Source of the DNA: Terriglobus sp. TAA 43
Lineage (GTDB): Bacteria > Acidobacteriota > Terriglobia > Terriglobales > Acidobacteriaceae
Assembly: GCF_000800015.1 (NCBI RefSeq)
Contig: NZ_JUGR01000001.1
Span: 1,240,001-1,304,000 of the forward strand
Direction: 5' to 3'
DNA: 64,000 nt
Every line of letters begins with the position of its first letter. Position 1 is the stretch's first letter. Positions 25,812-34,996 of the stretch are shown in pieces. The position numbers and the translations under genes were made by a program. The notes beneath the pieces were generated by a model. That model ran no database searches, was not told where the DNA came from, and saw nothing but the letters and a program-made list of their open reading frames with translations.

Positions 25812-27955
25812 TCCTGACTACTATGTTTCACTTGCTGCGCCGCCGCTCGTTGCGGAGTGCAGTTTCCCTCCTCACGCTTGCCGCAACGACCAGCATCACC
25901 GCGCAAATACCCGGGACAACAAAGGATTGGCCAGCCTATCAGGGTGGCCCTGATTCCATTCATTACTCCAGGCTTACTCAAATTAACCGAGAGAATGTAA
26001 AGAACCTTAAGGTCGCGTGGACATTTGAAACCGGTGAAACATCCAAAGCGAAAAGAGAGTTCGAACCCAATCCACTTATCGTCAAAGGCGTTCTCTATGG
26101 CCTGAGCCCGACGGTCAAGGTCGTTGCGCTGGATGCTGCGACAGGCAAACAGATATGGACCTTCGATCCATCCGCAGGAGCCAAACAGATCGGGAGCACA
26201 CGGAATCGTGGTGTAGCGTACTGGGCCGACGTCAATGGAAGCGACGCACGCATCTTCGTTACCTTCCGCCAATATCTTTACGCGCTGCATGCAAAGACGG
26301 GAAAGCTCATCGAGAGCTTCGGGGAAAATGGGCGCGTCGATCTAAGAATTGGTTTGAAACACGAAGGAGAAGGTCTCTTCGTCTCAATGTCGACGCCCGG
26401 TGTTGTCTACAAAGACATGCTCATCTGCGGAAGCATGATCGCCGAACAATTACCCGCCTTTCCTGGCGATATCCGCGCATTCGATGTGCATACCGGGAAA
26501 ATTCGCTGGCAATTCCACACTATCCCCCACCCCGGCGAATTTGGTTATGAAACATGGCCCAAAGACGCTTGGAAATATAGTGGCGCAGCGAATGACTGGG
26601 CCGGATTAAGTGTTGATTTGAAACGAGGAATCGCGTTCGTTCCACTTGGTTCCGCTGCACCCGATTTCTACGGTGGCGACCGTACCGGTGACAACCTATT
26701 CGCCAACTCTCTTGTTGCGCTGGATGCCAATACTGGCCGCCGCTTATGGCATTACCAATTCGTACATCACGACATATGGGATCGCGATCTGAATGCCCCG
26801 CCCACGCTCATCACCCTTCACAAGGACAGTAAAACGATTGACGCCGTCGCTCAGACAACCAAGACGGGTCACGTGTTTGTCTTTGATCGCGTGACCGGAA
26901 AGCCAATCTTCCCAATTGAAGAAAAACCATATCCAAAGAGCACAATCCCCGGCGAAGTAACTTCACCGACGCAGCCATTGCCAGTGTCCCCGCCACCGTT
27001 CGCTCGACAAAGAATGACGGAACAAGACATTACCAATCGCACCCCTGAAGCACATGCGGATGTCTTGCGTCGATTCAAATCTGTTCTGAGTGATGGTCAG
27101 TACGCACCCCAGACATTGGAGGGGACAGTGCTCTTTCCAGGGTCGGATGGCGGCCAGGAATGGGGTGGACCGGCCTTCGATCCTGAGACGGGCCTGCTTT
27201 ACACCAATGCCAATGAGATGGCATGGATTGTGAAGATCGCAAAGCGCCCCTCGCCATCGGAATCCAATAGCGGCAAAGGGCTTTACAACGCCAATTGTTC
27301 GGGCTGCCACAACACGAACCTATCCGGCAATCCGCCGGATGTTCCGTCTCTCACTCATCTTGAGCAGAGACTAACGAATCGCGAGGTGGTCACAATCGTT
27401 CGCGGTGGCAACGGGAGAATGCCTGCCTTCCCGCAGTTGAGCCCACTGGAAATGAATGCCATTGCGGAATACGTATTGAAAGGAAATGACAACATCGTCA
27501 GCGCCACCTCCGTCCCGTCGCAGCAGCAATACATGCTCGGTAGTTCAACACGCTTTCTCGATAGCGAAGGTTATCCCGCCATCACGCCGCCCTGGGGAAG
27601 CTTGACCGCCATTGATCTCAATAAGGGTACATTTGCGTGGCGGATTCCCTTCGGAGAATATCCAGAGTTGGCCGCAAAGGGATTGAAAAATACAGGTTCA
27701 GAGAATTACGGCGGTGGCGTGGTTACTGCGGGCGGTCTTCTGTTCATTGGTGCGACGAACTACGACAAGAAATTCCACGCCTTTGATAAGACAACCGGAA
27801 AACTTCTATGGGAAACGACACTCCCCTTTGCCGGAAATGCCACCCCTTCGGTGTATGAGATCAATGGAAAGGAGTATGTCGTTATCGCAGCCGGGGGTGG
27901 TAAATCCGTACACGATATTTCAGGAGGAACCTACGTTGCCTTCACTTTGCCGTGA
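25808..27955 (+). CDS. Secreted glucose-dehydrogenase-type PQQ quinoprotein with inserted cytochrome c
   Basis: A 715-residue periplasmic quinoprotein with an N-terminal signal (about residues 1-33, SAVSLLTLAATTSITAQ). The propeller (WTFETGETSKAKREFEPNPLIVKG, TFDPSAGAKQ, RNRGVAYW) resembles membrane glucose dehydrogenase minus the membrane domain; the likely catalytic aspartate is Asp325 in HHDIWDRDL. A cytochrome c domain (CSGCH at 497-501, Met of GRMPAF as the sixth ligand) is inserted before the last blades, which resume near residue 575 (PPWGSLTAIDLNKG). Electrons can thus pass within one chain. The start overlaps the kinase stop by 4 bases (ATGA), without a ribosome binding site, so translation depends on the kinase. 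Confidence 0.85.
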   Translation: MILTTMFHLLRRRSLRSAVSLLTLAATTSITAQIPGTTKDWPAYQGGPDSIHYSRLTQINRENVKNLKVAWTFETGETSKAKREFEPNPLIVKGVLYGLSPTVKVVALDAATGKQIWTFDPSAGAKQIGSTRNRGVAYWADVNGSDARIFVTFRQYLYALHAKTGKLIESFGENGRVDLRIGLKHEGEGLFVSMSTPGVVYKDMLICGSMIAEQLPAFPGDIRAFDVHTGKIRWQFHTIPHPGEFGYETWPKDAWKYSGAANDWAGLSVDLKRGIAFVPLGSAAPDFYGGDRTGDNLFANSLVALDANTGRRLWHYQFVHHDIWDRDLNAPPTLITLHKDSKTIDAVAQTTKTGHVFVFDRVTGKPIFPIEEKPYPKSTIPGEVTSPTQPLPVSPPPFARQRMTEQDITNRTPEAHADVLRRFKSVLSDGQYAPQTLEGTVLFPGSDGGQEWGGPAFDPETGLLYTNANEMAWIVKIAKRPSPSESNSGKGLYNANCSGCHNTNLSGNPPDVPSLTHLEQRLTNREVVTIVRGGNGRMPAFPQLSPLEMNAIAEYVLKGNDNIVSATSVPSQQQYMLGSSTRFLDSEGYPAITPPWGSLTAIDLNKGTFAWRIPFGEYPELAAKGLKNTGSENYGGGVVTAGGLLFIGATNYDKKFHAFDKTTGKLLWETTLPFAGNATPSVYEINGKEYVVIAAGGGKSVHDISGGTYVAFTLP

Positions 27956-28004
27956 AAGCGGTTCCGTCGTCATGACTTGCTCAGCCTCTCCAAAGTAGTT
28001 AGCA

Positions 28005-28022
28005 ACTTAAGCAAGGATTAAG
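28005..28022 (+). promoter_or_regulatory. Putative response-regulator box before yncE-like gene 2
   Basis: ACTTAAG (28005-28011) and GATTAAG (28016-28022) are 11 bases apart, 66 bases before the start codon at 28088. The core CTTAAG-N5-TTAAG resembles the site before the efflux operon. Confidence 0.45.
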
Positions 28023-28087
28023 TCGAGGCACCAACACTCAAAGATGCCGGCCTTCATAGCCGAGTCCATCTTCCATACGGAGTGATT

Positions 28088-29101
28088 ATGCGTTTCTCCA
28101 GACTTGAAGCTGCTTCCTGCTGCCTGCTGCTTCCTCTCACCTGCGCTGCTCAGAACTACCACGTCAGCGATCATTGGCCAATTGGTGGCGAGGGCGGCTG
28201 GGATTATCTTCTGAGCGATGACGCAGCTCATCGGCTCTACGTGACTCACGGTCCGAAGGTTGAGGTTCTGGACACGGCAAGCGGAAAGCTGATTGGCTCT
28301 ATAACGGGGCTAAAGGGAACGCATGGCGTTGCACTGAATCCGGATGGGAAGACCGGCTATATCAGCGATGGCGGCGGCAACGCCATCGTAGTGTTTGACA
28401 GGGCTTCTCTCAATGTCGTCAACAAGATCACGGTTGGCACAAATCCGGATGGCATTACCTATGAACCGGCAACGAAGACGGTGTGGGCATTCAACGGACG
28501 GAGCAAGGATGTCTCTGTGATGAACGCGACGAATAACCAAGTCGTGGCGACAATCGCGCTACCGGGCAAGCCGGAGTTCCCACAGGCAGATGGCAATGGG
28601 AACGTCTACGTCAACATTGAAGACAAAAATGAGATCGTGAAGCTCGATGCCAAAACGAATGCTGTCGTTGGCACCTGGCCATTGACGGGATGCGATTCTC
28701 CGTCAGGCATGGCAATTGATCGTATTCAGCACCGTTTGTTCTCTGTTTGTGATGGCAAGAAGATGGGCGTCTCCAACTACACGACGGGAAAATTAGTAGC
28801 ACTTGCATCGATCGGTGATGGTCCCGATGCTGCGGGTTTCGATGGTAAGTTGCATGTTGCCTTCTCTTCGAATGGAGAAGGCACAGTCTCTGTTGTCGAC
28901 ACATCAAAGCCCGGTTATCCAACGATTCAAACTGTGACTACAGTGAAGGGCGCGCGCACCATGGCATACGACGCGTTGACAGGGCGGATCTTCCTGTCCG
29001 CTGCGAAGTATGGACCGGCGCCGGCCCCAACTGCAGCAAGCCCACGCCCGCGACCAGCCGTTGTTCCGGGTAGTTTCGAGATCATGGTGGTCTCACATTA
29101 A
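28088..29101 (+). CDS. Secreted YncE-like beta-propeller protein
   Basis: A 337-residue protein starting at the ATG at 28088 (GGAG 5 bases upstream); a GTG two codons earlier is in frame but less well placed. The signal peptide ends near CCLLLPLTCAAQ. The propeller blades (HRLYVTHGPKVEVLDTASGKLIG, NAIVVFDRASLNVVNKITVG, GRIFLSAAKYGP) match the YncE/YVTN type and the protein is paralogous to that at 6575. The C-terminus has a proline-rich insert (PAPAPTAASPRPRPA) before the last strand. It has its own promoter region with an 11-base-spaced box and a good terminator, so it is a single-gene unit. Probably a periplasmic binding or accessory protein. Confidence 0.78.
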   Translation: MRFSRLEAASCCLLLPLTCAAQNYHVSDHWPIGGEGGWDYLLSDDAAHRLYVTHGPKVEVLDTASGKLIGSITGLKGTHGVALNPDGKTGYISDGGGNAIVVFDRASLNVVNKITVGTNPDGITYEPATKTVWAFNGRSKDVSVMNATNNQVVATIALPGKPEFPQADGNGNVYVNIEDKNEIVKLDAKTNAVVGTWPLTGCDSPSGMAIDRIQHRLFSVCDGKKMGVSNYTTGKLVALASIGDGPDAAGFDGKLHVAFSSNGEGTVSVVDTSKPGYPTIQTVTTVKGARTMAYDALTGRIFLSAAKYGPAPAPTAASPRPRPAVVPGSFEIMVVSH

Positions 29102-29126
29102 CCAGCACAGACGCTGAAATAAAGAT

Positions 29127-29150
29127 GCCCGCGATCAGCGGGCCTCTTTT
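29127..29150 (+). terminator. Rho-independent terminator after yncE-like gene 2
   Basis: GCCCGC-GATCA-GCGGGC (29127-29143) followed by CTCTTTTATTTT, 25 bases after the stop codon. It lies between convergent genes and can also stop part of the efflux transcript from the other side. Confidence 0.85.
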
Positions 29151-29166
29151 ATTTTCAGATTGAGTG

Positions 29167-32100
29167 TCAGGCTGCCACCGTCTCCATCACCTCGCTGTCA
29201 TGTCTCCTTGCTGTCAACAAGTAGTAAATGACCGGCGTGACGATAAGACTGAGCACCATAGAGATGACCAAGCCACCGATAACAGCAATCGCCAGCGGCT
29301 GTAACATCTGCGATCCCGTGCCAAGCGCGAATGCCAGTGGCAACATGCCGCAGATGGCCGCGGTGGCCGTCATCAGAATGGGACGCAGTCTTCGTTGCGC
29401 AGCATGCAGCATCGCCTCTCGCGGAGACGTCCCTTCGCGCCTATAACGCTCGTCTGCATCCAGTAGCAGGATGCCGTTTTTCGCCACGATACCAATCACC
29501 ATAATGACGCCCATGAACGACGCCACGTTGAAGGTTGTTCCTGTAATCAGGAGGGCAAATACAACGCCCCCGACAGAAAGAACAGATGACGACAGGATTG
29601 CGATAGGAGCGGAGAAGTTACGGAACTCAATCAGCAACACACCGAAGACCAATGCCAGCGAAATCATCAGTACCTGCAACAGTTCATGGAATGACTGTTG
29701 CTGTTCCTGGTAGGTTCCTCCATAGACGACATGGACCGTCGGCGGCAGATGCATAGCAGCTACTGTTTGCTGCACCTTCGAGATGGCGGTCCCCAGATCA
29801 GATCCTTGCAACTGCGCTGTCACCACTACCAGCCGCTGTAGATTCTCTCTACGAATCTCATTCTGAGGTGGCAACTGCGTCACCTGCGCCATGGACCCGA
29901 GTGTTGCCAACTTTCCGCTCGCGCTATTGAAGACCGTGTTCTCGATGGTGTCGAGCGACTGTCGTGTTTCATCGCCTAAACGAACACGGACGGTATAGGG
30001 TCGTCCGTTGGCGATGAGAGGATCCGTCGTTGTAACTCCATCAAGAATGGATGTTGCGTCTTCCGCTGCCTCTTGAGGCGTGAACCCCATACGACCCGCC
30101 ACGGTCGGATCAATCTGGAAATTCGTAGCTGGCCCGCTGATGGTGTTCTCAATGCCGTTCTCGACACTGACCACGCCTGGAATCTTGCCAATCTCCTCAC
30201 CCACCCGCGGAGCAATATCAGACAGCAACGCTGGATCGCTGGCATAGAGTTTGATCTGGATCGGCTCCGGAGCGTTGGAGAGATCGTTGATCATGTCCTG
30301 GAGCACTTGGACAAACTCGACATCAAGGCCTGGTTCTGTCTTCTTGATCTCCGCACGGGCATCGGCAATGACTTCATCGATCGCGCGACTGCGGTCCTTC
30401 TTCAGCTTCACCGTCATGTCGCCGGTATTCGCTTCCGTTACCGCCGCGAGGCCCATCTGCAGACCCGTACGGCGCGAAGTGCTTTCAACTTCGGGAATGG
30501 CGTGAAGAATCCGATCGACATGTTCCAACACTCGGTTGGTCTCTGTGAGTGAGCTGCCAGCCGGCATGATGTAGTCGAGAATGAAACCACCCTCGTCCAT
30601 CTCAGGCAATAGATCAGAGCCAAGTGCCTGATACCCGAAATACGTGCCAACGATAAGAACACCGCAGAGCCCAAGGAGCCAGAATGGACGACTCAGAGCC
30701 CACGATAGCCCGCGCTCGTGCCAGTGGAGCACCTTCCGCATCATCCGTCCGTGCTGTTCTTCGCCGTGTGCCACTTCTTTTTTCGAGTCGCGCAGCAGGA
30801 CCAGGCTCAACGCGGGAGTCCACGTCACCGCCAGCAGTAACGAAGTTAACAAGGCAACCGTCATCGTAATGGCGAGCGCCCGGAAGAAGCTGCCTGTAAC
30901 TCCGGTCACCGAGATAAGTGGGAGGAACACAACGACAGGGGTAATCGTTGAGCCCACAAGCGGGGCTGCAATCTCTTTCAGCGCAAGACGCGCGGCCTCC
31001 GCACGAGATTCGCCACCATCGCGATGCAGAACGATGTTTTCAACCACGACAATCGCATCATCAATGACAAGTCCAATGGCAGCCGCAAGGCCGCCCAGCG
31101 TCATCAGGTTGAAGCTCTCACCGATCGCCCACAGTATCAACACCGTGAGAGCGACGGTAACGGGAATGACCAGTCCGGCGACAAGAGAAGACGACCAATC
31201 TCCAAGAAAGAGAAAGAGAATGATGCACGCAAGGCCCAGGCCAATCAGAATGGCATCGCGAACACTACTGATACTTGCACGTACAAGTTCCGATTGATCG
31301 TAGTATGGCTTCAACTCCACGCCTTGCGGCAGGTTCTTCTTAAGAGCTTCGATCTGCGCCGCAACTGCATCCGTGACCGCAACAGTATTGCTGGAGGGTT
31401 GACGCGTGATGTTGAGCAGGACCGCCGGAGTGCCATCGGCAGTCACGGCCGTATAGACCGGTAACACACCGGGCTGCACCACGGCCACGTCCGACACGCG
31501 TACTGCAACGCCATTGTTGGTGCTCTTGACAACCAGACGACCCAACTCGGAAGCATCATGCGCTTGAGCCCCAACAAGCCCTAGCACGAGCTGATGGTTC
31601 GATTCGTAGAGGCCAGGGGAATCGATGATATTCGACGCCTGAACAGCATTCACCAGATCGAGGATGGTTACGCCCGCCGTCTGCATACGCGCCATATTTG
31701 GCACGATATGAAACTCAGGAATCTTACCGCCCTGAACCGTAACCGTACTCACACCAGTGACGCGGTTGATGGGAGGCTTCAGTTGATACGTTGCCAACTC
31801 CCACAGCTGGGTCTGAGAAAGACGATTCGAAGTAAGGCTGTAGCCAAGGATCGGAAACGTGGCGAAGGTCAGACGATTGGTAGTGATGGTCGCCGTGGCC
31901 GGCAGTGTCTGGCGCGCTTTGCTCAACGCAGCATCTACAAGCTGCAACGTGCGAAACATATCCACGTTCCAGTCAAAGAAGAGGCTCACTTCTGCAGAAC
32001 CGCGACTGGTGTTGGATCGTACTGTCACCAAGCCAGGAACCGAATTCACAGCGTCCTCAATGGGCTTTGTGATGGTCACCTGCATCTGATCAACGGGCAT

Positions 32101-32283
32101 CACACCGTTGTCCACGCCGATCACGACGCGCGGAAAGTTCGTGTCCGGAAATACAGAGATAGGGACCTTCCCCGCCGCGTAGATGCCAGCGATGGAAAGC
32201 ACAATCAGAAAGAAGAAGATCGGTCCTCGAAAACGCACCAGCCAGTATGGCTTCTGATCCACTGGGAGAAAAGGCTGTTCCAT
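29167..32283 (-). CDS. RND-family efflux permease (inner membrane)
   Basis: A 1038-residue RND pump. It has the first helix (GPIFFFLIVLSIAGIYAAG), the large periplasmic porter domain, helices 2-6 with the proton-relay pair in AIGLVIDDAIVVVEN, a second periplasmic loop and helices 7-12 (RRLRPILMTATAAICGMLPLAFALGTG). The DD pair in helix 4 fits hydrophobe/amphiphile exporters rather than the heavy-metal branch, so an organic substrate is more likely than copper or zinc. It overlaps the adaptor gene by one base and is the last gene of a TolC-adaptor-pump operon. The substrate is unknown. Confidence 0.92.
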   Translation of the reverse strand: MEQPFLPVDQKPYWLVRFRGPIFFFLIVLSIAGIYAAGKVPISVFPDTNFPRVVIGVDNGVMPVDQMQVTITKPIEDAVNSVPGLVTVRSNTSRGSAEVSLFFDWNVDMFRTLQLVDAALSKARQTLPATATITTNRLTFATFPILGYSLTSNRLSQTQLWELATYQLKPPINRVTGVSTVTVQGGKIPEFHIVPNMARMQTAGVTILDLVNAVQASNIIDSPGLYESNHQLVLGLVGAQAHDASELGRLVVKSTNNGVAVRVSDVAVVQPGVLPVYTAVTADGTPAVLLNITRQPSSNTVAVTDAVAAQIEALKKNLPQGVELKPYYDQSELVRASISSVRDAILIGLGLACIILFLFLGDWSSSLVAGLVIPVTVALTVLILWAIGESFNLMTLGGLAAAIGLVIDDAIVVVENIVLHRDGGESRAEAARLALKEIAAPLVGSTITPVVVFLPLISVTGVTGSFFRALAITMTVALLTSLLLAVTWTPALSLVLLRDSKKEVAHGEEQHGRMMRKVLHWHERGLSWALSRPFWLLGLCGVLIVGTYFGYQALGSDLLPEMDEGGFILDYIMPAGSSLTETNRVLEHVDRILHAIPEVESTSRRTGLQMGLAAVTEANTGDMTVKLKKDRSRAIDEVIADARAEIKKTEPGLDVEFVQVLQDMINDLSNAPEPIQIKLYASDPALLSDIAPRVGEEIGKIPGVVSVENGIENTISGPATNFQIDPTVAGRMGFTPQEAAEDATSILDGVTTTDPLIANGRPYTVRVRLGDETRQSLDTIENTVFNSASGKLATLGSMAQVTQLPPQNEIRRENLQRLVVVTAQLQGSDLGTAISKVQQTVAAMHLPPTVHVVYGGTYQEQQQSFHELLQVLMISLALVFGVLLIEFRNFSAPIAILSSSVLSVGGVVFALLITGTTFNVASFMGVIMVIGIVAKNGILLLDADERYRREGTSPREAMLHAAQRRLRPILMTATAAICGMLPLAFALGTGSQMLQPLAIAVIGGLVISMVLSLIVTPVIYYLLTARRHDSEVMETVAA

Positions 32284-33545
32284 TACTTGTCGTCTCCCTC
32301 GGCGCCCGGCTTGCCGACCTTCACCTTGGCACCATCATCCAACCCGTAAGCGCCCTTCGTGATCACGGTCTCTGAACCATTGAGCCCTTGCGTTACCTGG
32401 GTATCTTCGCCATCATTGATGCCCAATTGCACTCCAACCTTGTGCGCAGTCCCGTCGTTGCTTACAACCATGACTGACTTGCTACCGTCCTCGGCAGTGA
32501 GGACCGCTTCCAGGGGAATCTTCACTGCGTTCGGAACTGTGCGGCCAATGATGGATGTGTGAACCGGCGTGCCGGCCTTGTACTTTGCTGCCGTGTTATC
32601 AACCTTCAACCACACTTCAACCGTGGTGCTGCCGGGATCAAGCGCTGGACTGATGAGGGTCACTTTACCCGTCACAGGTTCGTCGACACCTGGTATCGTG
32701 ACCGACGCACCGTCGCCCAGACTAAGGCGTTGCGCGACAATCTGCGAAAGGTGAACTTTCGCAAGCAACGACGAAGTATCCATCACAGTGATGAGTGGGG
32801 CGCCAGTGCTCGCTGTCTCCCCTGGGAACAAAGGCCTGTCCGTCACCACTCCCGGAATCGGAGTACGGATCTGCGAATACGACACCTGTGCCTCAGCCGC
32901 GTCATACTTGCCCTTTGCAGATGAGAGTTGTCCCTGTGCCTGCCGCTTTGTGGCTTCGCTGGATACATTCTTCAAAGAGTGAAGATGGTTTAACGCCGTA
33001 TCGTATGCGGCTTGCGCCTGGGCGAGCGCCGCAACAGCAGTGTCATAGTCGCGTCCGGCAATGGCCCCTTCCTGCAAGAGTTTCTGACGAGCCGTGACGA
33101 TCTCTCCCTGCAACTTCAACTGCGCCTGAGCCTGCGCAACATCCAATTGTGCTTTGGCATAGTCTTCGGGGACCTGAGCCTGCGTCTGCATTTGAAACGC
33201 AGCCTGCGCAGCCGTGTATTGTCCCTGGTTATCCAACGCCTGCCCAGCAAGGTCGCGATTCTCAAGCACAGCAAGCAACTGCCCAGCCTTCACCTTCGAA
33301 CCACGTTGCACATAAAACGTCCGCACCGGTGCCGTGATCTTGGGTGAAATAGCTGCCTGCGCCAGGGGCGACAGCGTGGCATCTGCCGTGATGTGCTCCG
33401 AGATCTCTCCACGCTCCGGTTTCTCCGCTTCTACGGTGACAACCGCCGCCGGCGTGTCATCCGCAGCCTTCTTGCAGCCACTCATAGATGCAACGCAAAG
33501 CAACGAAATTGCGAATGTGACGGGCTTAAACAAACGACAGGTCAT
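32283..33545 (-). CDS. Efflux periplasmic adaptor (membrane fusion protein), lipoprotein
   Basis: A 420-residue adaptor with a lipoprotein signal (SMSGC, Cys24). It shows the half-barrel/lipoyl halves (ITAPVRTFYVQRGSKVKAGQLLAVLE and IRTPIPGVVTDRPLFPGETAS), a long coiled-coil hairpin rich in Ala, Gln and Leu (about 105-215), then beta-barrel and membrane-proximal domains. It links the RND pump to the outer-membrane channel. It shares one base with the pump gene and follows the TolC gene by 3 bases, so all three are co-translated. Confidence 0.92.
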   Translation of the reverse strand: MTCRLFKPVTFAISLLCVASMSGCKKAADDTPAAVVTVEAEKPERGEISEHITADATLSPLAQAAISPKITAPVRTFYVQRGSKVKAGQLLAVLENRDLAGQALDNQGQYTAAQAAFQMQTQAQVPEDYAKAQLDVAQAQAQLKLQGEIVTARQKLLQEGAIAGRDYDTAVAALAQAQAAYDTALNHLHSLKNVSSEATKRQAQGQLSSAKGKYDAAEAQVSYSQIRTPIPGVVTDRPLFPGETASTGAPLITVMDTSSLLAKVHLSQIVAQRLSLGDGASVTIPGVDEPVTGKVTLISPALDPGSTTVEVWLKVDNTAAKYKAGTPVHTSIIGRTVPNAVKIPLEAVLTAEDGSKSVMVVSNDGTAHKVGVQLGINDGEDTQVTQGLNGSETVITKGAYGLDDGAKVKVGKPGAEGDDK

Positions 33546-33548
33546 GTG

Positions 33549-34889
33549 TCAGAGGCTTCCTGTAAGAATTTGAAGTGATGCAAGGGCTGTTTCGAATCGC
33601 ACGACACCATCCGACTCAGCTGTCCGAGCCGCGAGGAACGAGTTCTGTGCATCCACAACTTCAAGCGCGGTCGACTCTCCAGCGGAATAGCGCAGCTTCG
33701 TGAGCCGAAGGCTTTCTTCTGCCGTAGTCACACTCTGATCCAGAAGGTCAAGCTGATCCCGTGCAGCAACCGCTTCTGCGTAACTCTCCTCAAGCGTGGC
33801 TATCAATCGGCGCTGCGCAGCTGTCAGCGTCACCTTCGCAGCATCGCGTTGAATCTGACTTTGCTTCACGCGCTTTTGTGTGGAGAACCAATCCCATACG
33901 GGGATATCAATGGTGCCGCTAATCGAGTAACCCAGATTGCGCACGTCATCTGGCCCTCGTTTGGCAAATTGTGGTGCGTCGATACCGTAGGTGAAATTCA
34001 AACCGAGATCGGGGAGATACGCCGCCTTTGCAGAGGTCACACTCGCATTCGCGGCCTGCAATCCTGTCAACGCGCTGCGTATCTCCGGGTTGTTCTTCGA
34101 CGCAGTTTGATCGACTTCCTCCTTCGTAGGAAGAACGCGGTTGGTGACTGCCGGATCAGTTGTGTATGGAGTGCGAGGATCCGGGAACAGCAACACACCA
34201 AGCTCAAGACGCGCTTTTTGCTCCGCGACCGTCGCATCGCTCAGGTCGCGCTGCTTCTGCTGCATCTGTAGCTGTGCCTTTACTACATCGGCATGCGCAA
34301 CCTCGCGCGCAGCTTCCCGCTGTTGCGTGACGGTGGTAAATGCCTTCGCCTCAGAAAGCGCTTCCCCCTGAATTCTTACTTTCTCGCCCAAGGTAGCAAC
34401 CGAGTAATAGAGCCCGACGACTGCCGTCACCAGACCACGTCGCGACACTTCCAACTCTGCTGCTGCGCGAGCTGCATTAGCGGTTGCAACCTGCGCATCT
34501 GCGAAACCCTTCCAACCGATGCGTTCGTCCACAACGGCCTGGCTGGCATACTCATGAACTGCATTGTTCGCAATGAAGACCGGCGAAGCCTGCGCACCTA
34601 CCTGGCCGCCCTGATTCGTCTGGCCGTTTGGCTGGGTGTACAACATCTGATTGTGATAGGTGGCTGACGGCAGAAGGGCGGCTTTCGCCAGATACGCATC
34701 GATCTTTGCCGATTGTTGCGCTGCCCGAGCCGAGGCAAAGGTCGGTTCATTGGCTTTGGCCAGCTGGATGGTATCTGCCAGTGTTAAATGTTGTACCGTC
34801 GTGGCTTGCGCCTGCTGGGCTGCACTGGTCGAACAAACCGCGAACAATGCCACACCAGCCGCCAAAGAAGCTCTCGCTCGAAACTCCAT
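33549..34889 (-). CDS. TolC-family outer-membrane efflux channel
   Basis: A 446-residue protein starting at the ATG at 34889 (an in-frame GTG is two codons earlier). Signal peptide (AAGVALFAVCSTSAAQ), then the duplicated TolC-type helical pattern: LTLADTIQLAKANEPTFASARAA near the start and QRRLIATLEESYAEAVAARDQLDLLDQSVTTAEESLRL, YSAGESTALEVVDAQNSFLAART in the second half. It forms the trimeric outer-membrane exit duct for the pump. First gene of the efflux operon; an 11-base-spaced box lies 24 bases upstream, so a response regulator probably controls the pump. Confidence 0.9.
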   Translation of the reverse strand: MEFRARASLAAGVALFAVCSTSAAQQAQATTVQHLTLADTIQLAKANEPTFASARAAQQSAKIDAYLAKAALLPSATYHNQMLYTQPNGQTNQGGQVGAQASPVFIANNAVHEYASQAVVDERIGWKGFADAQVATANAARAAAELEVSRRGLVTAVVGLYYSVATLGEKVRIQGEALSEAKAFTTVTQQREAAREVAHADVVKAQLQMQQKQRDLSDATVAEQKARLELGVLLFPDPRTPYTTDPAVTNRVLPTKEEVDQTASKNNPEIRSALTGLQAANASVTSAKAAYLPDLGLNFTYGIDAPQFAKRGPDDVRNLGYSISGTIDIPVWDWFSTQKRVKQSQIQRDAAKVTLTAAQRRLIATLEESYAEAVAARDQLDLLDQSVTTAEESLRLTKLRYSAGESTALEVVDAQNSFLAARTAESDGVVRFETALASLQILTGSL

Positions 34890-34912
34890 AACCACAACAG
34901 TAGTGTCCGAAG

Positions 34913-34930
34913 CTTAAGTAAGGCTTAAAA
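34913..34930 (-). promoter_or_regulatory. Putative response-regulator box before the efflux operon
   Basis: On the minus strand TTTTAAG and ACTTAAG are separated by 4 bases, an 11-base repeat; plus-strand coordinates of the halves are 34924-34930 and 34913-34919. It lies 24 bases from the channel start codon. The CTTAA half-site is like that known for PmrA/QseB-type regulators. Confidence 0.5.
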
Positions 34931-34996
34931 GAATCGCAGTCCGACGAAAACCCCCCTTCGAGTGACCAATATCCCTAAGAAGACGCTCTTAGCGGC

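Noticed and set aside
29167-34889. Reading the RND operon as a heavy-metal (Cus/Czc-type) exporter.
   Set aside because: Helix 4 of the pump has the double Asp of hydrophobe/amphiphile exporters, and the adaptor lacks His- or Met-rich metal-binding segments.
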